Source: Bradyrhizobium nitroreducens
GTDB taxonomy: Bacteria > Pseudomonadota > Alphaproteobacteria > Rhizobiales > Xanthobacteraceae
Direction: 5' to 3'
NCBI RefSeq assembly: GCF_002776695.1
Contig: NZ_LFJC01000003.1
Span: 4,391,981-4,455,980, forward strand
Length of the DNA: 64,000 nt
Part shown: positions 8,430 to 16,561 of the stretch, in pieces
How positions within the stretch are numbered: the stretch's first letter is position 1
How the letters are laid out: each line of letters opens with the position of its first letter
Made by a program: the position numbers and the translations under genes
The notes under the pieces: generated by a model
Told to the model about the DNA's origin: nothing
The model's input: the letters and a program-made list of their open reading frames with translations, nothing else
Database searches by the model: none

Positions 8430-10511
8430 ATGGCCGATACGTTAGCTGCTAGCCTGCCGACTCCCCGACGATTGGGGGCCGACGCCTTCTTTGCCGGCGG
8501 CATCGTGGCCATGCTCACGATCCTGTTCCTGCCGATCCCGCCGATCCTGATCGACCTTGGCCTCGCGTTCTCGATCGCGCTGTCGGCGCTGATCCTGATG
8601 GTCGCGCTGTGGATCCAGCGGCCGCTCGACTTCTCTGCCTTCCCGACCGTGCTGCTGATCGCGACGATCCTGCGCCTGGCGCTGAACGTCGCGACCACCC
8701 GTCTGATCCTGTCGCGCGGTGGCGAGGGCGAGCAGGCTGCCGGCCACGTCGTCGCCGGCTTCTCCAAGTTCGTCATGGGCGGCGACTTCGTCATCGGCCT
8801 GATCATCTTCGCCATCCTGGTCACGGTGAACTTCGTCGTGATCACCAAGGGTGCGACGCGTATCGCCGAAGTCGGCGCCCGATTCACCCTCGACGCCATT
8901 CCCGGCAAGCAGATGGCGATCGACGCCGATCTGTCGGCGGGCCTGATCGACGACAAGGAAGCCCAGCGCCGGCGCCGCGAGCTCGAAGAGGAGAGCGCGT
9001 TCTTCGGTGCCATGGACGGTGCCTCGAAATTCGTCCGCGGCGACGCCATCGCCGGCCTCATCATCACCGCGATCAACATTTTCGGCGGCATCATCATCGG
9101 CGTCACCCATCACGGGCTGACACTGTCGCGCGCCGCCGACGTCTACACAAAGCTCTCCGTCGGCGACGGTCTGGTGTCGCAGATGCCGGCGCTGATCGTG
9201 TCGCTGTCGGCGGGCCTGCTGGTCTCCAAGGGCGGCACCAGGGGGTCGGCAGAGCAGGCCGTGCTGCGCCAGCTCAGCGGTTATCCGCGCGCGGTGTCGG
9301 CCGCCGCGCTGATGATGTTCGTGCTCGCCTTGATGCCGGGGCTGCCGTTGGCGCCGTTCTTCGCGCTGGGTGGCGTCATGGCCTTCGTCGGCTACTCGCT
9401 GCCGAGGCGGCAGGCGGCGCAGGACCGCAAAGAGGCGGCCCTCAAGGCCGACGAACGCGCCCAGGCCGAGGCCAAGGAATCCGTCAAGGAGCAGCTCAAG
9501 ACCGCGGAGATCGAGCTGGCGCTCGGCGGCCACCTGTCGGTTCATCTGCTGGGCTCGCGCACCGAGCTCGCCCACCGCGTCGCCAAGATCCGCAAGAAGT
9601 TCGCCAAGCAGTACGGCTTCGTCATTCCCGAGATCAAGCTCTCCGACAATCTGTCGATCGACCCCAAGGGCTACCAGATCCGGATCCACGACACCCGCGT
9701 CGCCCATGGCGAGCTCAGGCTCGGCGAGGTGCTCGTGCTGGTCGACAAGGACGGCAAGCCCGACGTGCCCGGCGAGGAGGTGATCGAGCCCGCTTTCGGC
9801 ATGAAGGCGCTGTGGGTGACGGAAGCCTTCACCGACGAGGTCAAGCGGCAGGGTTGCAAGCCGGTCGACAATCTGTCGGTGCTGCTCACGCATCTGAGCG
9901 AAGTGATCAGGGCGAACCTCTCCCAGCTGCTGTCCTACAAGGACATGCGCGCGCTGCTCGACCGGCTAGATCCCGAGTACAAGCGCCTGGTCGAGGATCT
10001 CTGCCCGTCACAGATTTCCTATTCGGGCCTGCTGGCGATCCTGAAGATCCTGCTGGCCGAGCGGGTCTCCATTCGCAACCTTCACCTCATCCTGGAGGCG
10101 ATCGCCGAGATCGCGCCCCATGTGCGGCGCTCCGAGCAGGTCGCAGAGCACGTGCGGACGCGGCTTGCCCAGCAGATCTGCGGCGACCTTTCCGACAACG
10201 GCGTGCTCAACGTCATCAGGCTCGGCAACCGCTGGGACCTCGCGTTCCACCAGAGCCTGAAGCGCGACGCCAAGGGCGACGTCGTCGAGTTCGACGCCGA
10301 TCCGCGCCTGATCGAGCAGTTCGCCACCGAAGCCTCCGCCGCGATCCGCAAGTTCACGGAGAACGGCACCAGCGTGGTGCTGGCGGTGACGCCGGAAGCG
10401 CGTCCCTATGTCCGGATGATCCTGGAACGGGTGTTCCCGACATTGCCGGTCCTGTCGCATGTCGAGGTCGCGCGCAGCGCCGAGATCAGGGCACTCGGAG
10501 CCATCTCGTGA
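8430..10511 (+). CDS. flhA: Flagellar export apparatus protein FlhA
   Basis: A full-length 693-residue FlhA. The first ~330 residues hold about eight membrane helices with the conserved cytoplasmic FHIPEP-like loop (GARFTLDAIPGKQMAIDADL and QRRRRELEEESAFFGAMDGASKFVRGD). The remainder is the large cytoplasmic domain that forms the nonameric docking ring for export chaperones (PAFGMKALWV, LLTHLSEVIRANL). The stop overlaps the GTG start of fliR. Confidence 0.97.
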   Translation: MADTLAASLPTPRRLGADAFFAGGIVAMLTILFLPIPPILIDLGLAFSIALSALILMVALWIQRPLDFSAFPTVLLIATILRLALNVATTRLILSRGGEGEQAAGHVVAGFSKFVMGGDFVIGLIIFAILVTVNFVVITKGATRIAEVGARFTLDAIPGKQMAIDADLSAGLIDDKEAQRRRRELEEESAFFGAMDGASKFVRGDAIAGLIITAINIFGGIIIGVTHHGLTLSRAADVYTKLSVGDGLVSQMPALIVSLSAGLLVSKGGTRGSAEQAVLRQLSGYPRAVSAAALMMFVLALMPGLPLAPFFALGGVMAFVGYSLPRRQAAQDRKEAALKADERAQAEAKESVKEQLKTAEIELALGGHLSVHLLGSRTELAHRVAKIRKKFAKQYGFVIPEIKLSDNLSIDPKGYQIRIHDTRVAHGELRLGEVLVLVDKDGKPDVPGEEVIEPAFGMKALWVTEAFTDEVKRQGCKPVDNLSVLLTHLSEVIRANLSQLLSYKDMRALLDRLDPEYKRLVEDLCPSQISYSGLLAILKILLAERVSIRNLHLILEAIAEIAPHVRRSEQVAEHVRTRLAQQICGDLSDNGVLNVIRLGNRWDLAFHQSLKRDAKGDVVEFDADPRLIEQFATEASAAIRKFTENGTSVVLAVTPEARPYVRMILERVFPTLPVLSHVEVARSAEIRALGAIS

Positions 10512-11260
10512 TCAGCGGCCTTGCCGACAGCGTGCTGGTGACGTTCATCGTGTTCTGCCGCATCGGCGCCTGCCTGATGCTGGTGCCCGGCTATTCCAGC
10601 GTCAACGTTCCGGCGCAGGTCCGCCTGTTCGTGGCGCTGGTCACGACGTTCGCGCTGGCGCCGATCCTGATCGCGGTCCTGAAACCTCTCACGGACAACG
10701 CAGCCCCGCTGACGCTGGCGCTCCTGATCTGCTCCGAGCTTCTGGTCGGCAGCGTCATCGGGCTCGGCGGCCGCGTGTTCTTCCTCGCGCTCCAGACCAT
10801 GGCGACCGTGATGGCGAGCGCGATCGGCCTCAGCAACATCCCGGGCACGCCGGTCGCCGACAGCGATCCGGCGCCGGCCCTGGTGCCGTTGATCATGGTA
10901 TCCGTCACCACGCTGTTCTTCATGACCGACCAGCATTGGCAGGTGCTGCGCGGCCTGATGAACTCCTACGACGTCTGGCAGCCCGGCAGCAGGATCGGCG
11001 GCGGCATGGCGCTCGACCAGCTCGTCGGCCGCCTGTCGGAGGCGTTCGTGCTGACGCTGAGGATCACCAGCCCCTTCATCGTCTATTCGGTGATCGTCAA
11101 TCTGGCGGTCGGCCTGATCAACAAGCTGACGCCGGCCATTCCGGTTTATTTCATCTCCGTGCCGTTCGTGCTGTTCGGCGGCTTCCTGCTGCTCTACCTC
11201 ACCAGCGACGAGCTGCTGACGCAATTCATGCTCGGCGTCTCGTCCTGGCTGGCGGAGTGA
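10508..11260 (+). CDS. fliR: Flagellar export gate protein FliR
   Basis: A 250-residue membrane protein with about six hydrophobic segments and typical FliR stretches (FCRIGACLMLVPGYSSVNVPAQVRL and LICSELLVGSVIGLGGRVFF). It is part of the FliPQR gate of flagellar type III export. The start is a GTG overlapping the flhA stop by 4 bp (GTGA); the much longer open frame upstream is only an out-of-frame reading of flhA. Its length is normal for the family. Confidence 0.95.
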   Translation: MISGLADSVLVTFIVFCRIGACLMLVPGYSSVNVPAQVRLFVALVTTFALAPILIAVLKPLTDNAAPLTLALLICSELLVGSVIGLGGRVFFLALQTMATVMASAIGLSNIPGTPVADSDPAPALVPLIMVSVTTLFFMTDQHWQVLRGLMNSYDVWQPGSRIGGGMALDQLVGRLSEAFVLTLRITSPFIVYSVIVNLAVGLINKLTPAIPVYFISVPFVLFGGFLLLYLTSDELLTQFMLGVSSWLAE

Positions 11261-11265
11261 CCGGC

Positions 11266-11685
11266 ATGACCTCGCGCGCGGACAAGCTCGGCCGGATGGT
11301 CTCGCTCGTGAAGCTCCAGCTCCGGCTGTCCGAATGGCGGCTCGCGCAGCTGCGGCAGCAGGAGAGAGGCCTGCAGGACGAGCAGGAATGGCTGGTAGGC
11401 GCCTTGAACGACGGCACGCCGCCGGCCGGCTCGTCGAGCGAATCGATCGCGCGGCGCTTGAACAGGACGAGCGTCGACGCGCGCGCGGTTCAGGCGCAGG
11501 CCGCGCAGCAGCTCGACCAGGTTCGCGCGGAGAACCGCCGCGTGAAGCAGCTCGAGGAGGTCGCGAAGGCGGCGCTGGCCGAGAAGCTTCGCGACGCCGA
11601 GAAGCGCTCCCTCGAGGAGATGACGGGACAAAGTCCCGCCGTGCGCGCGTGGACGCCGCGGCCAGCCAACCGGAACAAGCCATGA
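11266..11685 (+). CDS. FliJ-like coiled-coil flagellar protein
   Basis: A 139-residue, charged, almost entirely helical protein with heptad-like Leu, Gln and Glu spacing, no export signal and no membrane segment. It lies 5 bp after fliR and overlaps the next gene by 4 bp, so it is co-expressed with export components. Size, coiled-coil character and location suggest a FliJ-type export stalk protein or another small export chaperone. I see no diagnostic motif, so the functional call is inference from context. A fliR neighbour of this kind is usually annotated hypothetical in rhizobia. Confidence 0.75.
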   Translation: MTSRADKLGRMVSLVKLQLRLSEWRLAQLRQQERGLQDEQEWLVGALNDGTPPAGSSSESIARRLNRTSVDARAVQAQAAQQLDQVRAENRRVKQLEEVAKAALAEKLRDAEKRSLEEMTGQSPAVRAWTPRPANRNKP

Positions 11686-12158
11686 TCGTGACAGCCACAC
11701 CCGACCTCGTTCTCGACGTCCTCGAGGCCGCCGATCCCGTGACGCAGCGCGCGGCGACCGCGAAGCTCGATGCGCTGAAATCCGCGGGCGCCGATTTCGC
11801 CGCCACGATGGAGGCGGAGGTCGGCAAGGCCGCGGCGGCCGCCGAGCCATCGGCGACGAAGCTGCCCGAGGCGCAATCGGATGCGGTGAACGGAGCGCCG
11901 GTGAGGGTGATCAAGGCGCCGGCATCCGGCGAGGTGTACCGGAAGTTCGAGGCGTTCATCCTCCAGACCTTCGTCGAGACCATGCTGCCGAAGGATTCCG
12001 AGGAAGTGTTCGGCAAGGGCACGGCGGGCGGCGTCTGGAAGTCGATGCTGGCGGAGCAGCTTGGCAGCCAGCTGGCAAAGGGCAAGGGCATCGGCATCGC
12101 GGAGCGGCTCGCCGCCGCGCATCCGCCGGCACCGAACGCTGCAGGCAAGGCCGGATGA
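11682..12158 (+). CDS. flgJ: Rod-binding protein FlgJ (N-terminal domain only)
   Basis: A 158-residue protein with the FlgJ rod-binding domain in its second half: YRKFEAFILQTFVETMLPK, then FGKGTAGGVWKSMLAEQLG and a final amphipathic helix. This corresponds to the N-terminal half of enteric FlgJ, the rod cap. The peptidoglycan-hydrolysing C-terminal half is absent, as in many alphaproteobacteria, where the protein is also listed as CheL. The preceding gene overlaps its start (ATGA). Confidence 0.87.
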   Translation: MIVTATPDLVLDVLEAADPVTQRAATAKLDALKSAGADFAATMEAEVGKAAAAAEPSATKLPEAQSDAVNGAPVRVIKAPASGEVYRKFEAFILQTFVETMLPKDSEEVFGKGTAGGVWKSMLAEQLGSQLAKGKGIGIAERLAAAHPPAPNAAGKAG

Positions 12159-12201
12159 CGATCCGAGGAATGGGTGACAGACGTTGAGGGGTGAATTTCC
12201 T

Positions 12202-12714
12202 ATGCAGGTACAAGAAGGCGCAGCGGCCATCGTGATCGAGCAGCCGGTCACGGACACCGAATCGATGATGACGGAAGCGGCGGCAGACGATGCGCTGTTG
12301 CCCGTGCTGCTGCCGATCGTGGGCACCGGGGCCGTGGTCGACGGCGCGGACGCGGCGAGATCGGACGAGGTGCGCGGCCTCCTGGCCGCAATCCGCCGCC
12401 TCGAGAGCATCGTCGAGGAGGAGACGGTCGCGCTCACCACGGGGCAGAAGATCGACTTCGACGATTTCAGCGCGCGCAAGAGCCGGAGCATGCTCGAATT
12501 CGTCCGCCTGATGCGGGCACGGATGCATCTCGGTGGCGAAGTCGAGGTCACCGAGCAGATTCAGCGGCTGCGCGAGAAGCTCGAGCGCAATCGCTCGGTC
12601 CTCGAAATGCACTATGACGCGGTGCGCGAGGTCGCCGGCATCATCGTCAAGGCGATCAAGGAGGCCGAGTCGGACGGCACCTATACCGGTCGCGCAGCGC
12701 AGGACGGAAAATGA
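12202..12714 (+). CDS. FlgN-like helical flagellar protein
   Basis: A 170-residue acidic protein. The C-terminal ~110 residues are long amphipathic helices (LLAAIRRLESIVEEETVAL and IQRLREKLERNRSVLEMHYDAV) resembling FlgN, the chaperone of FlgK and FlgL. The first 50 residues look disordered. The ATG at 12202 has a good ribosome site (gaggggtga); an in-frame TTG at 12184 is less likely. It ends by overlapping the next gene by 4 bp. The chaperone role is inferred from fold character and operon position. Confidence 0.75.
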   Translation: MQVQEGAAAIVIEQPVTDTESMMTEAAADDALLPVLLPIVGTGAVVDGADAARSDEVRGLLAAIRRLESIVEEETVALTTGQKIDFDDFSARKSRSMLEFVRLMRARMHLGGEVEVTEQIQRLREKLERNRSVLEMHYDAVREVAGIIVKAIKEAESDGTYTGRAAQDGK

Positions 12715-13169
12715 TCAGACTGGTGCTGGCCGGGCTCTGGGTATGCATCCTCACCGCGGGCACGAGCTATGGGGTGGCCTATTGGAAGGAGAATGGCAGC
12801 CTTCTGCCGGCAAAAGACGAATATCTCGACGGGCTGCAATACCAGAAGACGCGGGCGCTGAGCGTGCCCATGGTCGAGAACGGCAACGTGCAGGGCTATA
12901 TCGTGGCGCGATTCGTCTACACCGTGGAGGCGCGGACCATGCACCAGCTCAACGTCCCACCGGAGCCGTTCGTCGTCGACGAGGCCTTCCGCAGGATCTA
13001 TGCCGACGACCGCCTCGACTTCCGCAAGCTCGCCCGTTACGACCTCTCCATCCTGACGACGGCCATCAAGCAGCGCGTCAACGAGCGGATGCAGGCTGAC
13101 ATCGTCCAGGACGTCCTGGTCGAGGACTTCAATTACGTTTCCAAGGAAGAATTCCAGCAGAAGCCGTAG
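12711..13169 (+). CDS. FliL-like single-span membrane protein of the flagellar operon
   Basis: A 152-residue protein with one N-terminal membrane helix (about 4-24) and an extracytoplasmic remainder. The layout and the C-terminal QADIVQDVLVEDFNYVSKEE stretch resemble FliL, whose periplasmic ring stabilises the stator, but sequence similarity is faint to my eye. It is the last gene of the operon and overlaps its predecessor by 4 bp. A convergent 63-nt palindrome begins 17 bp after the stop. The FliL comparison is inference; a structural prediction would decide. Confidence 0.72.
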   Translation: MIRLVLAGLWVCILTAGTSYGVAYWKENGSLLPAKDEYLDGLQYQKTRALSVPMVENGNVQGYIVARFVYTVEARTMHQLNVPPEPFVVDEAFRRIYADDRLDFRKLARYDLSILTTAIKQRVNERMQADIVQDVLVEDFNYVSKEEFQQKP

Positions 13170-13185
13170 CTCTATTCTGCGGCCA

Positions 13186-13248
13186 TCCTTCGAGACGCCG
13201 CTACGCGGCTCCTCAGGATGAGGAGCCACGTAGCGCCGTCTCGAAGGA
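13186..13248. repeat. 63-nt near-perfect palindromic intergenic repeat
   Basis: Three nested inverted pairs: tccttcgagacg (13186-13197) with cgtctcgaagga (13237-13248), a cgctacg/cgtagcg pair, and ggctcctca (13207-13215) with tgaggagcc (13219-13227). The whole can fold into one long hairpin with a three-base loop. This motif (ccttcgagacg...ctcctcaggatgagg) is a recurring Bradyrhizobium intergenic element as I remember it. A related copy lies at 36891-37041. Here it sits 17 bp after the flagellar operon and could also serve as its terminator. Confidence 0.85.
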
Positions 13249-13359
13249 CGAGGCGTGCGCTCGGCTCGCCGTCATGCGATCTCCAGCCCTCTTGAGGAGG
13301 AAAACGCACCTCCACCGCGGCTCGAGCAGGCGCATCCCACGTCGCTGCCGCCAAACGTG

Positions 13360-13395
13360 CAACGGCCTCCGCGAAGTGCTCCGCGGAGGCCGTTG
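13360..13395. terminator. Bidirectional hairpin terminator between flagellar operon and ftcR
   Basis: A perfect 14-bp stem (13360-13373 with 13382-13395) around an 8-nt loop, only 28 bp beyond the ftcR stop. T-runs on either side are short, so intrinsic termination efficiency is uncertain. Confidence 0.65.
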
Positions 13396-13422
13396 TCTAT
13401 TTGCGCCGGGCCTTCACCCGTC

Positions 13423-14193
13423 TCAGTTTCCGGCCGGGTAAGCGGCCGGGACGGCGTGCGTCCTGTTCAGGAGAATGCCGACCTCGTCGAGCTCCTGCAT
13501 CGGCTCGTCGATTGTGTCCCCGGCGGGGATGTCGAGGCGGTACCCGACATAGCGCCGGGCCACGATCGCGTCGAAGCCGAGGCGGTCGCGGAGCTTCTTG
13601 CGCAGCTTGCTGACGTGGCTCTCGATCACGCTTTCGTCGAACGTGGACTCGAAGATGCCGTAGACTGCGTTGAAGATCTGCGTCTTGGTGATCCACTTGC
13701 CGTGATTGCTGACCATATATTCGAGAATGCGCAGTTCGCGGCGGGGCAGGGTGAGGGCATGACCCGCGATCTCGGGGTCCCGGCCGTTGAAGAAGACCTG
13801 GATCCTGTTCTCGCAAGGCCTCGGCAGCTCGCCCACCCGGCGGCGCGCGATCGCGGCCGTTCGGGCGAGGATTTCGCGGAGGTGGATCGGCACGTACACG
13901 ACGTCGTCGACGCCCGACTCGAACAGCTCGAGCGTGTTCTTGAGCATCTTCTGGCCGCTCATGGCGATGATGGGAGCCGAGGAGCGCTTGCGCATGGCCC
14001 GCGGCAGGCTTCCGCGGGCATCGCAATCCCCGAGGAGGAAGGCGTCGACCGCCGCCAGATCCGACTCGCTGGCGGATTGCAGCCAGTCCCAGAATTCCCC
14101 GGAGGAGAATCCGATCGAGGATACGCCTTCGCGAACGAGCCCTCCGACGTAGCTGTTCGCGACGCTCTCGCGATCATCAACGATAATATACAT
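13423..14193 (-). CDS. ftcR: Flagellar master response regulator, FtcR/LafR type
   Basis: A 256-residue OmpR-family protein, MYIIVDDRESV at the N-terminus and a winged-helix DNA-binding domain at about 120-230 (ELRILEYMVSNHGKWITKTQI, then VIESHVSKLRKKL and VARRYVGYRL). It matches FtcR of Brucella and the lateral-flagella regulator LafR of Bradyrhizobium in size and in lying beside flagellar genes. The receiver is atypical: the residue aligned with the phospho-acceptor Asp is Gly55 (DAFLLGD) and the conserved Lys near KP is missing. The start is the ATG at 14193; an extended open frame upstream is ignored. It is convergent with the flagellar operon, which it probably activates. Confidence 0.88.
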   Translation of the reverse strand: MYIIVDDRESVANSYVGGLVREGVSSIGFSSGEFWDWLQSASESDLAAVDAFLLGDCDARGSLPRAMRKRSSAPIIAMSGQKMLKNTLELFESGVDDVVYVPIHLREILARTAAIARRRVGELPRPCENRIQVFFNGRDPEIAGHALTLPRRELRILEYMVSNHGKWITKTQIFNAVYGIFESTFDESVIESHVSKLRKKLRDRLGFDAIVARRYVGYRLDIPAGDTIDEPMQELDEVGILLNRTHAVPAAYPAGN

Positions 14194-15010
14194 CAGTCTT
14201 TCGCCCCTGTTTCGCACTTGTTGCGGCCGGTTGGTTACTGTGATGCGCCGGCTCGGCAACGTGCTGTTTGACGACATTCCTTCCCGCGAACCGTTGTTAT
14301 GGTTTCGATATTCGCGGGCAGCCCTACGCATTCAGTGCCTGCGTCTCGCAGGCCTGCTACTTCGACTCGATACTGAACGCTTACTGTGTGAGGCTCGGCG
14401 GGTGTCTTGCGGATCACCTCGCGGAGCGAATTGAGAAACGACCTAGAACGGTTGCGCCACGTTGCTCATCGCGTTCGAACGCTACTGAACTCTGCCGATC
14501 TCCTCGCCAACTGGCGAGAATCACTTGATAGGACCGTAACGATTGCCGATTTCCGATCAAGCGTGCGAAAGAAAGCGATTGCTATGTGTGTTTGATGCTG
14601 TTGATTCGTTTCAGGTTGTTTCTTGATATATTCGATCGCATCAGTTGATTTGGAAATTGAACTAGTTTTGCACGGTGATGGTTCTATAGTTCCGTATCCC
14701 CGTACAATTACAGCTATTTCGAGGGGTGCCGCGAGTCATGTAAATTGAGGGTTTTTCAACCCGGGATTGACTCCGAGACTTGCTTTTCCACATGCGACAA
14801 TTCGACTCATGTACGGCGGCGAGACTCCAGCTTGGCGAAATCTTGGCGAGGGTGTGTCTTTCGAGTCGCACTCTCGCCACGTGCGTGACGCGATTGACGC
14901 GTGCGACGTCGCATCGCGCGCGATGAAGATCTTCGGATGCGCACGTTTCAGGCAAGCTTCGACAAATAACGTCACCGTTCGACAGATCGAACCGAACGGA
15001 GCATTCTCAC
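14194..15010. other. 817-bp gene-poor spacer with an AT-rich core
   Basis: The spacer between ftcR and the divergent downstream gene holds no convincing gene. A 62-codon frame at 14407-14595 (non-ATG start) encodes a charged helical peptide but has no ribosome site that I can see. The 14580-14720 stretch is much richer in A and T than its surroundings. A small hairpin (gggtt/aaccc) lies at 14749-14762. It probably carries the ftcR promoter and other control sites. Confidence 0.5.
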
Positions 15011-15967
15011 ATGTTGTCCGATGGACAAGCTCGTCCCAACGCGACCGCTGATGTTTCCGCGACGGCGAAGCCGGCTGCCGAGCCGCGCGATATGAAGGAC
15101 AATACGGCGCACGCGACCAAGCCTGCGGCGAGCGCAAAGCGTGTCTCGGCCGCGGCGAGCGACGAAGCTCTCGCGAAGGAAGCGCTCGAGGGACTGAAGC
15201 GTATTCGCGCCAAGGCGCGTCTCGACAAGATGGCGATACCCAAGCCCCCGCAAACCGTGATGAAGCCGGCCGTGATCGTGGCCAAGCCGCCGCCGCCGCG
15301 TCCGACCTGGGTTGTGCCGCTCGCAACATTGGCGGGCGCCGCCATCCTCGTGGTCTGCGCCTGCACCGGCGTGATCGCCTATCTCACCACGCAGCCCGCC
15401 CAGAACAACGTTGCGGCCAATACCGAGATCAGGATTCTGCGCGAGACCGTCGCGCAGCTTCGCAAGCAGGTGTTGGGCGTGTCGGAAAATCTCGACGGCC
15501 TGCGCACCGCGGTCGATCAGTCGAGCAAGGCAACCAACGACCGCTTCGGCAGGTTTGCCGAGAATTTGGACCGCATCGAGCGGGTCAGCTCGTCCTCGAC
15601 GGCGAAGCTCGACAAGCTCGCCCAGGTGCAGGTCCAGGCGCCGGTGCCCGCGCCCGCGGCAGTGCAATCGCAGCCGTCGTCGCAGCAGGGGGCGATGATG
15701 GCCTCGGTCGCGGCGCCCGAGTTCACGGGCTCGGTCGCGCCGTCCGAGCGTGCATCGGCACCGCGGAAGGTGATCAAGGGCTGGTCGGTCCGCCAGGCCT
15801 ATGAAGGAATCGCGATCCTGCAGAGCCCGAACGGCGTCATCGAGGCGGTGCTGGGACAGCAGGTGCCCGGCCTCGGCCGCATCGAGGAGATCAGGAGCGA
15901 GAACGGGCGTCTGGTTGTCGAGACCAGCGGCGGCGTCGTCTATTCGTCACGCAAGGCGACGCCCTGA
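15011..15967 (+). CDS. Single-span inner-membrane coiled-coil protein, unknown function
   Basis: A 318-residue protein. Residues 1-100 are an Ala/Lys/Pro-rich cytoplasmic tail, about 101-125 form one membrane helix (VVPLATLAGAAILVVCACTG), and about 138-200 form a coiled coil. A Gln/Pro/Ala-rich linker leads to a compact C-terminal domain at about 258-315 (GWSVRQAYEGIAILQSPNGV, then VPGLGRIEEI). This C-terminal domain recurs in alphaproteobacterial membrane proteins of unknown role. A ggag ribosome site precedes the ATG. It ends 16 bp from the convergent MarR gene. I do not assign a function. Confidence 0.8.
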   Translation: MLSDGQARPNATADVSATAKPAAEPRDMKDNTAHATKPAASAKRVSAAASDEALAKEALEGLKRIRAKARLDKMAIPKPPQTVMKPAVIVAKPPPPRPTWVVPLATLAGAAILVVCACTGVIAYLTTQPAQNNVAANTEIRILRETVAQLRKQVLGVSENLDGLRTAVDQSSKATNDRFGRFAENLDRIERVSSSSTAKLDKLAQVQVQAPVPAPAAVQSQPSSQQGAMMASVAAPEFTGSVAPSERASAPRKVIKGWSVRQAYEGIAILQSPNGVIEAVLGQQVPGLGRIEEIRSENGRLVVETSGGVVYSSRKATP

Positions 15968-15982
15968 AGCGCACCCCGTCTT

Positions 15983-16561
15983 CTATTGGCGATGATGCTC
16001 GAAGCTGGTGCACAGCAGATCGACCTCCGCCTCCGCGATCGGCGAGCGAAACAGGCGACAGCTGAATTCGGCCGTTGCCTTGCTGTCCGTGCCGGTGCGC
16101 TCTTCCCGGAGAAAGATGCATCGTTTGCAAACGTCGGTGTGGTGGCGCTGCTCGGCTGCGTCCGACTGATCCAGCACATGCCGGAACGTATCGCGGAAGC
16201 GGATCTTGACCTCGTCGTCGAGCCCGGCAATCGCCTCGACGAGAACGTTGACGGGGTCGCGCACCAGGAACTTCTTGCCCTGCTGCGTCACGCTCAACAT
16301 CACCGAGCGCTTGTCCGTCGCCGAGCGCTTCCGCTCGAGATAACCGAGCCGCTCGAGCTCCCCGATGATGAACGAGGCGGTGCCGCGCGTGGTTCCGACG
16401 TAACTCGCGAGCGCCGAAGGCGTTCGGGAAAAGCGGTTGGCACGGGAGAGGAATCTCAGCGCCATCCACTCGCGGTCGCGCAAGCCATGCTTGGTGCCTT
16501 CGAACCACAGGATGCGTGCGACCTGCTCCAACAGTTCAATCGATTCACGAGCCAAATTCAT
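15983..16561 (-). CDS. MarR-family regulator with a C-terminal four-Cys motif
   Basis: A 192-residue winged-helix regulator: the DNA-binding part lies at about 30-110 (RFSRTPSALASYVGTTRGTA, then LERLGYLERKRSATDKRSV). Beyond the usual MarR length there is an extension of about 50 residues with Cys145, Cys148, Cys168 and Cys184 (CX2C-X19-C-X15-C) and paired His residues. This could bind a metal or an iron-sulfur cluster or act as a thiol switch; that is inference. The upstream palindrome at 16578-16589 is a likely operator. Its target genes are not evident from the neighbourhood. Confidence 0.88.
   Translation of the reverse strand: MNLARESIELLEQVARILWFEGTKHGLRDREWMALRFLSRANRFSRTPSALASYVGTTRGTASFIIGELERLGYLERKRSATDKRSVMLSVTQQGKKFLVRDPVNVLVEAIAGLDDEVKIRFRDTFRHVLDQSDAAEQRHHTDVCKRCIFLREERTGTDSKATAEFSCRLFRSPIAEAEVDLLCTSFEHHRQ

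Noticed and set aside
13255..14271. A 338-codon plus-strand frame over ftcR
   Set aside because: Antisense to a clear response regulator; starts within a palindromic spacer and has no ribosome site.
14407..14595. A 62-codon frame in the spacer beside ftcR, considered as a small gene
   Set aside because: Non-ATG start, no ribosome site and no recognisable family; kept only as a remark in the spacer entry.
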